From Campylobacterales bacterium (GTDB taxonomy: Bacteria; Campylobacterota; Campylobacteria; Campylobacterales; Campylobacteraceae), in the NCBI GenBank assembly GCA_014859645.1, contig JACUTV010000013.1, positions 1 to 40,661 of the forward strand: DNA of 40,661 nucleotides. Direction: 5' to 3'. The translations under genes and the position numbers were made by a program. Position 1 is the stretch's first letter. Each line of letters opens with the position of its first letter. The notes beneath the pieces were generated by a model. The model made no database searches, was not told where the DNA came from, and saw only the letters and a list, made by a program, of their open reading frames with translations. Shown here piece after piece: positions 8,479 through 17,900 of this stretch.

Positions 8479-11280
8479 CTATTGCTTGAGTTGTAAGAGA
8501 GTATTGAGCATTTGGTCAGAAGTGGTGATGGTTTTGGAGTTGGCTTGGTAACCCCGTTGGATGATGATGAGCTGGGTGAGGGAACGGGAAAGGTCCACGT
8601 TACTCATCTCAAGTGAGCTTGCTTGAATAAAACCACGTCCTCCAACAGCTGCTTGCCCAATGATGGGGTCGCCTGAGTTGGATGTTTGAATAAAAGTATT
8701 ACCCCCATTACTTTCTAGACCTTCATTGTTGGTAAATTTAGCCATAGAAACTTGGGCTAGACCAAAACTGCGTCCGTTGGTAAAACTGCCGATGAGGGTT
8801 CCTGTTTCATCAATACGAATGTCCCCTAAATCTCCCCCAGGGAAACCATCTTGTGAAACACCTCCTGTATTAGAAGTCCTATCAAAACTGGTTATACCGT
8901 CAAACTGGCTTGGCGTACCAAAATTGAGTGAAATATTTTGGTTGGGAGACGAACCATTGTTGGCTGTGTAGCGGATGGAGGAAGGAGAATAGGTAGAGAG
9001 AGAACCATCAGACCCAAAGGTAATAGAACCTGTGAGAATATTGCTCGGATAATTAGCATCATCAATGACACCAGGTTCAGGAACAGAAATAATCATATTC
9101 CACTGGGTTCCCCCCTCTTTTGTAACCCCCACTTTACGAAATTCCATGCGCACGGTGTGTTTACTACCCAGTGAATCAAACACATCGATACTTGAAGCAT
9201 GGGTAGCGGCGTAAATGTTTTGAGATGTTCGCGTGTTATTCCCCGTAGGAAGAGCACCTTGAAGGGTCTGCATCATGGTAGCAAAACGGGTATTTTCACT
9301 GATTTTATTGGCATTACTACTGTACCCTGTGACGGCAAGATTTACATTAAAGTCATCAGCAGTTTTTACGTCTGTTCCCGCAGGAACAACTTGGTTAGCA
9401 GGGTTAGCAAAGGTGGTGCCAGCAGGAAGTGTAACACCTGCCTCACTAGGCAAAGTCATGGTTGTAACGAGTGTACCTGCTGGAATCACCGTTGGTACAG
9501 TAACGGCAGGGTTACCATCAACAATAGTTCCCACAGGAACAAGAATATCTGCCGAGAGGGTAAAAGGTTCTGTAAAATTCATCTCGGGAGGGAAAGAGAC
9601 ATTATTGGCCAATGCGCCTTCTCCTGTACCTTCAAGTACGTAGGTGGAAGCAGCAGGCAAGTTTACAGCAGCAACAGCACCGCCAAAAGAAATGCTATCA
9701 TAAGTGCCTGCCGTGATAATATTGGCACCAGTGGAGACTATTGAGGCGGCTCCATTGATTGAATACGATACACCAGCGGGTACGGTGTAATCACCACTTA
9801 GTGTAACGTTTACTAAGCTTTCTCCATAGACATCTTCTGCACCCGTAGCGGTGACAAAACTTCCATCAATAGTTAGATTGGCAGACGCAGCTGTCCATGG
9901 ATTTCCAGCTGCATCCGTGGCTGTAACGACGTCCCCATCATCTGCGTTAAAGGCGTCCCCTTGGGGGTTGGCGACGACAAATTGGCCTGAACTGCTAATG
10001 GTAACAGTTACCCCATCGTTTTTATCGGGAGTGCCATTGCCTGTGTAATCAGTATTGAGTCTCGCATCGGTTTGCATGGCATGGCGAAGGTCTTCGGTTG
10101 TTCTGAAGGTACGTGATTCTGTGCGGTCAATCGCTGTGGAAGTAGAACTTGGTGTGTAGGTGTATTTAAATGCAGTGATTACTTGAACACTTGTAAAGCC
10201 TGTAGTATCTGCTGCACTGGCAATCAGGTTAATATTTTTCATATTATCTTCAGTGCCAAGGGTGTTGCTGTTGGTGAGGGTAATACCCCCTCCTCCTAAG
10301 TTTGCTTCCACGCCTGTTTGGGTGCTAAATTGATTGATAAGGTTTTGAATAAAGCGCATGTTTTCTTCTTGGCGCTCAGCAACGGTTGTGCCAGAAGGGG
10401 TATTAGAACCCACAATTTGCACGCCATTGATAATTAAATCTATATTAATCGGAGCGCTTGAGATGCCCGTTTGTGCGTAGGAAGCATCGGCATAACTTAC
10501 CCACGCTCCTTGCCCTGCAGTGAGAGAAAAGGACTCGCCTTTAGTATTAAACAGTGCCCCAAAATCTTCCCCACGTTCGTACATTTTTTTATCAGTGTTA
10601 AATTTTGCATCCGAACTACTTAGACCATTTTCATTGTGAAGCTCAAGGGTACTTTGGATACCGTTGCCATCTTCATCTACCCACCCATGGTATTGGTCGA
10701 GGGAGTAAATGGGTGATTTATTGACAATGGTACTACCTGAATTAAGGTTGGCTTTTACGGCGATGTAGGTGGTGTCTCTAGCCGGTGTGGTAAGGCCTGG
10801 AGGAATAGTAATATTGCCAATAGGAGTGGTAGCATCAATAGCTCCTGTTACTTCATCGCGCATCCACCCTTGTACGATATACCCGTTGCTGTCGGTGAAA
10901 TTGCCCAATGCATCTCTGGTAAAATCCCCACTCCGGGTAAATTTATAAGTCTTTCCGCCATCAGGGGAAACTACAAAAAATCCGTCCCCTTGGATGGCAA
11001 GGTCGGTATTTTTATCGGTGGTTTGAACAGAACCTTGTTTAAAAATTTTGGTGACCGAACTGATTTGTGTTCCAAGGCCAATTTGCATGGAGTTTTTACC
11101 GCCAAGCTCCCCTTGGGGCGCGGTGGCGATTTTTGCTGTTTGACTGAGCAAATCAGCAAAGTTTGCACGGCTGTATTTAAAACCCGTCGTGTTAACGTTG
11201 GCAATGTTATTACCTTCGACGTCCATCGCTATTTGGTGGGCTTGCAGTCCGGTAACGCCGGCCCAAAGTGATCGCATCAT
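8479..11280 (-). CDS. flgE: Flagellar hook protein FlgE (large form)
   Basis: The 933-residue protein opens with the conserved hook/rod terminus MMRSLWAGVTGLQAHQIAMDVEGNNIANVNTTGFK in which the NNIANVNTTGFK block is diagnostic. It ends with the paired helical terminus (SNVDLSRSLTQLIIIQRGYQANSKTI, then SDQMLNTLLQLKQ). The two termini form the D0/D1 core; the long middle makes surface domains. This is large even for Campylobacter-type hooks (about 840-870). Residues from about 490 to 680 are Ala/Val/Thr-rich and contain a loose repeat around PAGT (VPAGV, VPVGT, IPAGT, LPAGT, VPAGT). It is exported by the flagellar type III system and has its own sigma-54 promoter. Start chosen for the MMRS family match. 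Confidence 0.96.
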   Translation of the reverse strand: MMRSLWAGVTGLQAHQIAMDVEGNNIANVNTTGFKYSRANFADLLSQTAKIATAPQGELGGKNSMQIGLGTQISSVTKIFKQGSVQTTDKNTDLAIQGDGFFVVSPDGGKTYKFTRSGDFTRDALGNFTDSNGYIVQGWMRDEVTGAIDATTPIGNITIPPGLTTPARDTTYIAVKANLNSGSTIVNKSPIYSLDQYHGWVDEDGNGIQSTLELHNENGLSSSDAKFNTDKKMYERGEDFGALFNTKGESFSLTAGQGAWVSYADASYAQTGISSAPINIDLIINGVQIVGSNTPSGTTVAERQEENMRFIQNLINQFSTQTGVEANLGGGGITLTNSNTLGTEDNMKNINLIASAADTTGFTSVQVITAFKYTYTPSSTSTAIDRTESRTFRTTEDLRHAMQTDARLNTDYTGNGTPDKNDGVTVTISSSGQFVVANPQGDAFNADDGDVVTATDAAGNPWTAASANLTIDGSFVTATGAEDVYGESLVNVTLSGDYTVPAGVSYSINGAASIVSTGANIITAGTYDSISFGGAVAAVNLPAASTYVLEGTGEGALANNVSFPPEMNFTEPFTLSADILVPVGTIVDGNPAVTVPTVIPAGTLVTTMTLPSEAGVTLPAGTTFANPANQVVPAGTDVKTADDFNVNLAVTGYSSNANKISENTRFATMMQTLQGALPTGNNTRTSQNIYAATHASSIDVFDSLGSKHTVRMEFRKVGVTKEGGTQWNMIISVPEPGVIDDANYPSNILTGSITFGSDGSLSTYSPSSIRYTANNGSSPNQNISLNFGTPSQFDGITSFDRTSNTGGVSQDGFPGGDLGDIRIDETGTLIGSFTNGRSFGLAQVSMAKFTNNEGLESNGGNTFIQTSNSGDPIIGQAAVGGRGFIQASSLEMSNVDLSRSLTQLIIIQRGYQANSKTITTSDQMLNTLLQLKQ

Positions 11281-11364
11281 GGGGCTATCCTTTTAAGAGT
11301 GGATCAATATTTATTAGAGTTCTGGCAAAAAGTAACGACCAAGCGTTACATGTAAAGGTTAAAA

Positions 11365-11380
11365 AGCAAAAACTGTTCCT
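11365..11380 (-). promoter_or_regulatory. Sigma-54 promoter of flgE
   Basis: On the minus strand the sequence reads AGGAAC-AGTTT-TTGCT, with the -24 GG and -12 GC exactly ten bases apart as required by RpoN. It overlaps the last two bases of the upstream hook-like gene and lies about 85-100 bases before flgE. Hook genes are RpoN/FlgR class II genes in Campylobacter and Helicobacter, which supports the call. Confidence 0.8.
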
Positions 11381-13151
11381 AACGTTTCATTTGAATAGCA
11401 TTCTTAATCATCTCATCACTGGTGGTAATGCTTTTGGCGTTGCCGCTGAATGCTTTTTGCATGACAATAAGCTCTGTGAGCGCCGTGGCTAAATTGACGT
11501 TGCTACTTTCTAAACGGTTTGAAAAGACTTGGCTTCCTAAGACAAAATTACCATCCGCATCCGTGTAAAAGATGGGATTACCACTGTTAGAAGAGGCTTG
11601 AAATAACGAAGAGGTGGTGCGGGTAAGGCCTTGGTCATTTTGGAAGTGATACACTGCAACCTTTGCCATAGGGACACTGCGCCCGTTGGTAAATTCAGCA
11701 ATCACATTACCCCGTTCGTCCATGCCGTAACCTTTGAGCAACCCTGCCACTTGGCCATCTTGAGTATAAGAGCGAGAGGTGTTAAAGTTTGTGCTAGAGG
11801 TAAGACCATCGTAATTGTTGGCTGTTCCTAGAAAAATAGCCAACGGCGCGCCGCTGTTACTCATGGCGGGAATAGTACTCTCAAGAAGTTGCCCTGCTCC
11901 ACCAAAGGTAAGTTGCCCTACTTGAGAATCGGTGATTTGGTACACTTTGTTAGCGGTTTTATCCACATAAAACTGTGCAGGGTCGTAGATTTTGATGACA
12001 TAACCCATGTCGGCGTGAATTTCGTATTGGCTTGGGTCGTAGGTCACACTTGGGTCATACTCTTCGCGCGCATAATTTTCATAAAAGGTGCGTACTTGCA
12101 TAACCCCATCCCAAACGCTTCCACTTGCAGGTTGGGGGATTTGTTTGGTAAAGACCATGGAAAGCACATCTTTTTCTCCGCTAGGAGAGATGATGGAGGT
12201 GGAAAAGGTTTCAACGTTGGGAACTTCTTGCATGGTACTTAGGGTAGCAACCGTAGTTAAGGGCTGCGATATGTCTAAATCGCCCAAGTCAACACCCACA
12301 AGACTCCACGCGAGGTTTTCATCTAAATATGCCGAAACTTTTTGCGTTTGGCCAGTGTGGTCAGTAAGGACAATGGAAACCAAATCCCCTTCTTTGGGTG
12401 TGAGTGCTTCGGGCGTGTTGGTAAGATTTCCTGTGATGGAGGCTGTATTAGAGACCGTATTAAGGGTGGTATTGACATCATCCTCGTTGACAGTGATATC
12501 TACGGACTCGATGATAATCTTGGGGTCAAGATTACCTTTGTAACTGATGTTTTGTGTGGGAATGGGTGGGTAATACAGATAATCTGGCAAGGTAATCATG
12601 CCTTGTTGTTGCACAGGCCCAAGGGGAATGTCTTGGAGTTGGGTAACAGCGTAGATCTGGGCAAGTAGCATGTTATTATTGAGTCCATAATAGGACCCAA
12701 AATCTTTCATCACCTCTTCAGGAAGAGTGGTGGGCGTGTAGTTGTTGCCTACAGTTCCTAAAAGATAATTTCCATTAGCATCCACCATGTTCCCCATACC
12801 ATCAATAGAAAAAGAGCCCGCCCGCGTATAGTACGTTTGATTTCCTGTTCCTTTTACCCCAAACCACCCTTCACCACCAAGGGCGAGGTCAAAGACGCTA
12901 TCTGTGTTTTGGAAAGGGCCTTGGGTGGTGTTCATGGCAGTACTTTGCGCCCTGCTGCCATAGCCAATGTCACTAGTAATGCTACTGCCAAAATAAGAAT
13001 GCGTAAGGGTTGTAGCAAACAAAGAGGCAAATTCGGGGGTGCTACTTTTAAACCCCGTGGTATTAACGTTGGCAATGTTATCCGCCCATACATCAATCCC
13101 AAATTGGTGGGTTTTGGTGCCTGCGATGCCATTGTAAAAGGAACTGTTCAT
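11379..13151 (-). CDS. Second FlgE-family hook protein, next to flgD and fliK
   Basis: The 590-residue protein is a hook/basal-body family member. The N-terminus (MNSSFYNGIAGTKTHQFGIDVWADNIANVNTTGFK block, NIANVNTTGFK diagnostic) and C-terminus (SSNVNLATALTELIVMQKAFSGNAKSI, then SDEMIKNAIQMKR) are the D0/D1 pairs. A middle segment of about 430 residues is unrelated in detail to the large FlgE next door. Campylobacter and Helicobacter also carry a FlgE-like gene beside fliK and flgD in addition to the main hook gene, so this is the counterpart of that paralogue. Its role could be an early hook segment or a hook-type variant. It follows flgD by nine bases and belongs to the fliK-flgD unit. Confidence 0.9.
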   Translation of the reverse strand: MNSSFYNGIAGTKTHQFGIDVWADNIANVNTTGFKSSTPEFASLFATTLTHSYFGSSITSDIGYGSRAQSTAMNTTQGPFQNTDSVFDLALGGEGWFGVKGTGNQTYYTRAGSFSIDGMGNMVDANGNYLLGTVGNNYTPTTLPEEVMKDFGSYYGLNNNMLLAQIYAVTQLQDIPLGPVQQQGMITLPDYLYYPPIPTQNISYKGNLDPKIIIESVDITVNEDDVNTTLNTVSNTASITGNLTNTPEALTPKEGDLVSIVLTDHTGQTQKVSAYLDENLAWSLVGVDLGDLDISQPLTTVATLSTMQEVPNVETFSTSIISPSGEKDVLSMVFTKQIPQPASGSVWDGVMQVRTFYENYAREEYDPSVTYDPSQYEIHADMGYVIKIYDPAQFYVDKTANKVYQITDSQVGQLTFGGAGQLLESTIPAMSNSGAPLAIFLGTANNYDGLTSSTNFNTSRSYTQDGQVAGLLKGYGMDERGNVIAEFTNGRSVPMAKVAVYHFQNDQGLTRTTSSLFQASSNSGNPIFYTDADGNFVLGSQVFSNRLESSNVNLATALTELIVMQKAFSGNAKSITTSDEMIKNAIQMKR

Positions 13152-13160
13152 GCTAAACCT

Positions 13161-13814
13161 TTAAAAAAACTCTTTGACGTATTCAAGCGGCACATAAGAA
13201 GAGCCTAGTTTGATGAGTGCCTCCCCTTTGTCAATGCGAACCGATTCGACAGGATAGATTCCAAATTGGGTGGTTTGTTGTTTCAAATCACTGTCTAGGT
13301 ATTCGGCAGTGACCGAATAATATCCCTTCTCCACGGTTTGCCCTAAGTCATTGGTGCCATCCCATTCAAAGGACAATACTCCCTTTTTCCCTGCCTCTAA
13401 TTCAACGGTGCGCACAAGTTTGTCTTCTTTGTCTTTAATGAGAAGTTTTCCCGAGTGGATTTCATTTTCAAAATAGACTTCAAACTTGGCAGAACCCGTT
13501 TCTTCCAGCGAAACGGCATTAAAGCCAATAGATGCCATTTTCCCGATGGCGGAAATGGCATACATGTTCATGCTATTGCCCATTTGACTGGCCAATTTTT
13601 CCATCATCTTGTTGGTGTTTTCTTGGGTTTCAAGGGCTGCGAGTTGGGAAGTTTGAGTGAGCATTTTGTCCGAATCCATGGGACTGGTGGGGTCTTGATA
13701 TTGAAGTTCTACCAGAAGTAGTTTCATAAACGCGTCTTTATCGAGTTTAGAGCCGGGGTTAACCGCTATGTTGTCAGTTTTTGCTACTGCTGTTGAATCT
13801 GTGACGGTTGACAT
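13161..13814 (-). CDS. flgD: Flagellar hook-capping / scaffolding protein FlgD
   Basis: The 217-residue protein has the FlgD N-terminal signature: GSKLDKDAFMKLLLVELQYQDPTSPMDSDKMLTQTSQLAALE, with the key blocks FMKLL-x3-LQYQDP and QLAALE at about residues 29-72. The C-terminal half is the Ig/Tudor-like part, with FEWDGTNDLGQTVEKGYY matching the FLgD_ig pattern. FlgD caps the growing hook and is needed for FlgE assembly. It lies between fliK (17-base gap) and the second flgE (9-base gap) in one sigma-54 unit. Nothing is missing. Confidence 0.95.
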   Translation of the reverse strand: MSTVTDSTAVAKTDNIAVNPGSKLDKDAFMKLLLVELQYQDPTSPMDSDKMLTQTSQLAALETQENTNKMMEKLASQMGNSMNMYAISAIGKMASIGFNAVSLEETGSAKFEVYFENEIHSGKLLIKDKEDKLVRTVELEAGKKGVLSFEWDGTNDLGQTVEKGYYSVTAEYLDSDLKQQTTQFGIYPVESVRIDKGEALIKLGSSYVPLEYVKEFF

Positions 13815-13831
13815 ATTTTATCCTTTATAGG

Positions 13832-15361
13832 TTATACGTAATTGGGAAGAACCAGCTCAAGAGCGGTTTCTTCTTCAAGGGCATCGCTAAACTCTTCAGA
13901 GGAAAAATCTTCCTTTGAAGTGCCTCCTTTGGGGTTGTCTTGGCGTTCTTTTTGAGAAAAGTTCATTTCCAAGTTAGTAAAGCCCATGTTTACAAGGGCA
14001 TTTTTAAATTCCGCTTGATTTTGCACAAAAAGGCTCAAAGTTTGGTTGGTGTTGGACGTGACGTTTACATGTAAGTTGTTGCCACGGTTAATGAGAGTGA
14101 CATCCACTTCACCAAGATTTTTAGGATTCAAGGCGAGTTGGATTTTCATCATCGGCGGTTTGTAATTTTCCACTTGCTCTTTAAAGTCTTGTGCAAAGGT
14201 ATTGAAGGTTTGGCGCAACTGAGGAGTTTTGAGGTTTTGTTGGGCATTTTTGATGATTTCTCTACTAAAGGTATTGTTGTTTTTTGTTTCCCCTTCGCTT
14301 CCACCACTCTCTTTTTCTCCCCCTTTACTCTCTGTTTGACTGAGTTCGCTGAGGGTTTTAAGAGCGGTATCTTTGGCCGCTTGAGGGTGCTGTGCGCCTT
14401 CTATTTTTTCAAGAACAGGCGCGGTTACGGGTTGACTTTTAAGACCTTCAGCACGTACTTCACGCACCATACTTGCCTTGGTGTCTTGGGGAAGTTCGCG
14501 GGACGTTTTTTCATGGGAAGCTATCGTTTCTTTGGGTACCGTTTTTACGTCTTCTTTTTTGGTGGCGACTTTTATTTCTTCACTCTTTACTTCCTTAACT
14601 TCTGCTTTTACATCTGTTTTCACCTCAGGTTTTGTTTCGACCTTTGGTTGCGACTTTTCTTCACTTTTTACCTCTGTTTTCACGTCACTCTTCACTTCTG
14701 TTTTCGCCTCTTTTTTGGTTTCCACCGCACGTAAAAGGTCTTTTAAGGTTGTGTTTTCTTCGGAGGTTTTTTTGGCGGGGTTCTCAGGGTGCTTGCTCTT
14801 AAGCAAAGCTTCACTGCCGATGGTCTCTTTCTTGGGTTCAAAAAAATTGTTTTGGGTAAGTTTTGGAAAAAGCGCTTCTAAATTTTTGATTTCTTTGCTA
14901 GAAAAAGTGATTTTTTCTAGGCCGAGATTGTATTTTTGACTGAGTTTCATGACATCTTGAAGGGATTTTACCTCTTTGAGTTCTTTCATCACGCCTTCTT
15001 GGGCAAGCAGTGTTTCGATTTTTTGCGTGAGTTTGGGAAATTTTAGTGACGTTTTACCGCCATTGAGGGTTTCAATGAGTGCGAGCAGTTGGGCAAAAGT
15101 TGCTTTTTCTTCACTTAAAGATTCAACAGGTTTCAAATCAGTTTTTTCTGTCGCAACCACTTTGGCAGGAAGGTCTTGGACTGAAATTGTAAGTGTTGAG
15201 GGTGTTTTTACAGTAGAACTTGCCAATTGAGAAAGCATCATAGTTAAAAAATCAGTTCCCTTCTTTTCCTCTTTTCCTTTCAAATCACTCGTCATTTTGG
15301 CGAGCTTTTCTTTTGTAAGGACGGCCGTTTTAGGCGTATTGAGTGAGAGTGCTTCTTGCAT
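13832..15361 (-). CDS. fliK: Flagellar hook-length control protein FliK
   Basis: The 509-residue protein has the FliK layout: a long, low-complexity, export-friendly N-terminal region and a compact C-terminal Flg_hook domain (about residues 385-480, including LALNPKNLGEVDVTLI and ALVNMGFTNLEMNFSQ). Residues about 215-270 form a lysine/glutamate/valine repeat with the unit K-(T/S)-(E/D)-VK, probably a flexible spacer. FliK acts as a secreted ruler that switches the flagellar export gate (FlhB) from hook to filament substrates. It is first in the fliK-flgD-flgE2 unit, behind a sigma-54 promoter. One TTACATGTAA copy (14065-14074) encodes Leu-His-Val in the C-terminal domain. Confidence 0.9.
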   Translation of the reverse strand: MQEALSLNTPKTAVLTKEKLAKMTSDLKGKEEKKGTDFLTMMLSQLASSTVKTPSTLTISVQDLPAKVVATEKTDLKPVESLSEEKATFAQLLALIETLNGGKTSLKFPKLTQKIETLLAQEGVMKELKEVKSLQDVMKLSQKYNLGLEKITFSSKEIKNLEALFPKLTQNNFFEPKKETIGSEALLKSKHPENPAKKTSEENTTLKDLLRAVETKKEAKTEVKSDVKTEVKSEEKSQPKVETKPEVKTDVKAEVKEVKSEEIKVATKKEDVKTVPKETIASHEKTSRELPQDTKASMVREVRAEGLKSQPVTAPVLEKIEGAQHPQAAKDTALKTLSELSQTESKGGEKESGGSEGETKNNNTFSREIIKNAQQNLKTPQLRQTFNTFAQDFKEQVENYKPPMMKIQLALNPKNLGEVDVTLINRGNNLHVNVTSNTNQTLSLFVQNQAEFKNALVNMGFTNLEMNFSQKERQDNPKGGTSKEDFSSEEFSDALEEETALELVLPNYV

Positions 15362-15397
15362 GCCATATGCCTTTCATGGGAAATCATCCTTTCTTCT

Positions 15398-15413
15398 AGC
15401 AAGAACTGTTCCA
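15398..15413 (-). promoter_or_regulatory. Sigma-54 promoter of fliK-flgD-flgE2
   Basis: The minus strand reads TGGAAC-AGTTC-TTGCT, a near-consensus RpoN promoter with GG and GC ten bases apart. It sits 37-52 bases before the fliK start codon. A TTACATGTAA copy lies just upstream (15419-15428), where an enhancer or accessory protein could bind. Confidence 0.85.
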
Positions 15414-15491
15414 CTCTCTTACATGTAAGGCGAAAAAACCTGCTTAATCATCGCTTACATAAGTCGTAATCTATTAAAAAGGATTTTTCGC

Positions 15492-15497
15492 TATAAT
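15492..15497 (+). promoter_or_regulatory. -10 element of typA
   Basis: A perfect TATAAT lies 31 bases before the TTG start of typA, with an AGGAG ribosome binding site between them (15516-15520). Confidence 0.65.
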
Positions 15498-15527
15498 AGT
15501 CACCCTACTTTCAACAGGAGCATTTTT

Positions 15528-17336
15528 TTGAAGAATTTACGTAACATCGCCGTTATCGCGCACGTTGACCACGGCAAAACCACCCTTGTGGATGAACTCT
15601 TAAAACAATCTGGTACTTTTTCAGCACACCAAGCGGTAGATGAGCGCGTGATGGATAGCAATGCAATCGAAAAAGAACGCGGCATTACGATTCTCGCAAA
15701 AAACACTGCGATTCATTACAAAGATGCCAAAATCAACATCATTGACACCCCTGGCCACGCCGACTTTGGCGGCGAAGTGGAGCGGGTGCTTAAAATGGTC
15801 GATGGCGTTTTGCTGTTGGTGGATGCCCAAGAAGGCGTCATGCCCCAAACCAAATTTGTTGTTAAAAAAGCTCTTTCTTTGGGACTTTGCCCTATCGTCG
15901 TTATCAATAAAATCGACAAACCCGCGGCAGATCCTGACCGTGTGATTAACGAAATTTTTGACCTTTTTGTGGCTCTTGATGCCAACGATGCCCAGTTGGA
16001 ATTTCCTGTTGTGTATGCCGCAGCCATTAACGGTTACGCTAAACACCAGATGAGTGACCCAAATGACAACATGATTCCTTTGTTTGAGGCGATTTTAGAG
16101 CACGTTCCCGCTCCTACGGGCAGCGTTGATAACCCGTTGCAACTCCAAGTATTTACGCTAGATTATGACAACTACGTGGGCAAGATTGGTATCGCGCGAA
16201 TCTTTAACGGAAGCGTTAAGAAAAACCAAACCGTACTGCTTGCCAAGGCAAACGGCGAGCGCGTTAGCGGTCGGATTAGTAAGCTCATTGGCTTTTTGGG
16301 CTTAGTGCGCACCGACATCGAGGAAGCCTACTCGGGCGACATTATCGCCATTGCAGGGTTTGAAGCGTTGGACGTGGGGGATAGCGTGGTGGACCCTGCC
16401 AACCCCATGCCTCTTGACCCGTTACACATCGAAGAGCCTACCTTGACCGTTGTATTTGGAGTCAATGACTCTCCTCTTGCAGGCTTAGAAGGAAAGCATG
16501 TTACTTCCAACAAACTCTCCGAACGCCTTGAAGCAGAGATGAAAACCAATATCGCCATGCGGTATGAGTCTATCGGCGAAGGACGCTTTAAAGTCTCAGG
16601 GCGTGGAGAGCTTCAGATTACGATTTTGGCAGAAAACATGCGTCGTGAAGGCTTTGAGATGACTCTTGGCCGACCTGAGGTTATCATCAAGGAAGAAGAA
16701 GGGGTGAAATTAGAGCCTTATGAGCATTTGGTTGTGGATGTTCCTGATGAATTCACGGGCACGGTTATCGAAAAGCTAGGCAAGCGCAAGGCAGAAATGA
16801 CCGCCATGAACCCCACGGGCGATGGCCAAACACGCATCGAGTTTGAAATTCCTGCGCGCGGGCTCATCGGCTTTCGTAGCCAGTTCCTTACCGACACCAA
16901 GGGCGAGGGGATTATGAACCACTCCTTTTTGGAATTTCGCCCTTACATCGGTGGCGTAGAACACCGCATGAATGGCGCCCTTGTTTCCATGGAAAACGGC
17001 GAGGCTCTTGGGTACTCCCTCTTTAACCTTCAAGAGCGTGGCGTCCTTTTTTGTGGCCCACAAACCAAGGTGTACACGGGGATGATTATCGGTGAACATT
17101 CACGTCCTAATGACTTGGATGTGAACCCCATCAAAGGAAAACAACTCTCCAACGTCCGCTCTTCGGGTGCGGATGATGCTATCAAACTTGTTCCCCCTCG
17201 TCTTTTGAACCTTGAGCGTGCGCTAGAGTGGATTGAAGAAGATGAATTGGTAGAAGTAACGCCCAAAAGCATACGTGTGCGCAAGCGTTACCTTGACCCA
17301 ACCGTGCGCAAGCGCTTGTCGCGAAACGCAAAATAA
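15528..17336 (+). CDS. typA: Ribosome-associated GTPase TypA/BipA
   Basis: The 602-residue protein is a translational GTPase of the TypA/BipA group. G1 is [10 protein letters not shown] (about residues 11-20), the switch I motif ERGITI near 45-50, G3 DTPGHADF near 71-78 and G4 NKID near 125-128. EF-G-like domains III and V and the TypA-specific C-terminal domain ([20 protein letters not shown]) follow. It binds 70S ribosomes in the GTP state and helps large-subunit assembly and stress adaptation. The start is TTG, chosen because AGGAG precedes it by seven bases and the protein then begins [17 protein letters not shown]. Its own sigma-70 promoter is visible. GC content is higher than in the replication genes, as expected of a well-expressed gene. 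Confidence 0.97.
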   Translation: MKNLRNIAVIAHVDHGKTTLVDELLKQSGTFSAHQAVDERVMDSNAIEKERGITILAKNTAIHYKDAKINIIDTPGHADFGGEVERVLKMVDGVLLLVDAQEGVMPQTKFVVKKALSLGLCPIVVINKIDKPAADPDRVINEIFDLFVALDANDAQLEFPVVYAAAINGYAKHQMSDPNDNMIPLFEAILEHVPAPTGSVDNPLQLQVFTLDYDNYVGKIGIARIFNGSVKKNQTVLLAKANGERVSGRISKLIGFLGLVRTDIEEAYSGDIIAIAGFEALDVGDSVVDPANPMPLDPLHIEEPTLTVVFGVNDSPLAGLEGKHVTSNKLSERLEAEMKTNIAMRYESIGEGRFKVSGRGELQITILAENMRREGFEMTLGRPEVIIKEEEGVKLEPYEHLVVDVPDEFTGTVIEKLGKRKAEMTAMNPTGDGQTRIEFEIPARGLIGFRSQFLTDTKGEGIMNHSFLEFRPYIGGVEHRMNGALVSMENGEALGYSLFNLQERGVLFCGPQTKVYTGMIIGEHSRPNDLDVNPIKGKQLSNVRSSGADDAIKLVPPRLLNLERALEWIEEDELVEVTPKSIRVRKRYLDPTVRKRLSRNAK

Positions 17337-17348
17337 CTTCCAAGCGCC

Positions 17349-17894
17349 GTGCAAAGCGTTGTTCTTGGTTTTGGTGTTTTTGCACTGATCGTCGCCCTTT
17401 TTTATAATTTTCTCATCGGGCGACGTAACCAAGTTGACAACGTTTTTGCAGGGCTGGAAGTCCAACTCAAAAAACGCTACGACCTCATTCCCTCCCTCGT
17501 TGCCCTCACAAAAAAAGCCCTAGAACACGAACGCCACATCTTTGAGCACCTTAGCGAACTTCGAGAGAAAGGGCTTCGTGCTCACAGCATCGAAGAAATT
17601 TCTCCTCTCCACGGGGAACTTTCCCAAGCCCTTAGCGCCTTACATGTAAAGGTCGAAGCTTACCCAGAACTTAGCGCCAATGCCAATGTCTTGGAGTTAC
17701 AACAACGCCTTGCGGAAGTGGAAGAGTACATCAGCGCAGCAAGGCGCGCGTACAACCAAAGTGTCACAGACTACAACAACGCTATTGAAATGATTCCTGC
17801 CAATGTGTTAGCACGCCTCCTTGGCTACACACGCAAGCAAGTGTTTGAAGCCTCTCCTTTTGAGAGAGAAAAACCGTCTGTACCCATGAGGTAA
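17349..17894 (+). CDS. LemA family membrane-anchored protein
   Basis: The 181-residue protein has an N-terminal membrane anchor (about residues 3-22) followed by RRNQVDNVFAGLEVQLKKRYDLIPSL (about 25-50), the LemA signature. Long helices follow and a late segment YNNAIEMIPANVLARLLGY is also typical. The function of LemA is not settled; the helical bundle lies outside or on the cytoplasmic face depending on topology. The start is GTG, 12 bases after typA, without a strong ribosome binding site, so coupling to typA is likely. It is followed by the DUF3137 gene, its common partner in many bacteria. A TTACATGTAA copy (17640-17649) encodes Leu-His-Val. Confidence 0.88.
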   Translation: MQSVVLGFGVFALIVALFYNFLIGRRNQVDNVFAGLEVQLKKRYDLIPSLVALTKKALEHERHIFEHLSELREKGLRAHSIEEISPLHGELSQALSALHVKVEAYPELSANANVLELQQRLAEVEEYISAARRAYNQSVTDYNNAIEMIPANVLARLLGYTRKQVFEASPFEREKPSVPMR

Positions 17895-17900
17895 GGCGCG

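Noticed and set aside
9199-9744. Long plus-strand frames opposite flgE
   Set aside because: They are antisense shadows of the low-complexity hook region, with no ribosome binding site or recognisable domain.
14560-14720. CRISPR-like or tandem DNA repeat in fliK
   Set aside because: The repeats are short, irregular and in frame, and encode a K-x-E-V-K linker; there are no uniform spacers.
14138-14734. Phe-rich plus-strand frame opposite fliK
   Set aside because: It is the reverse reading of the Lys/Glu repeat of FliK and has no family likeness.
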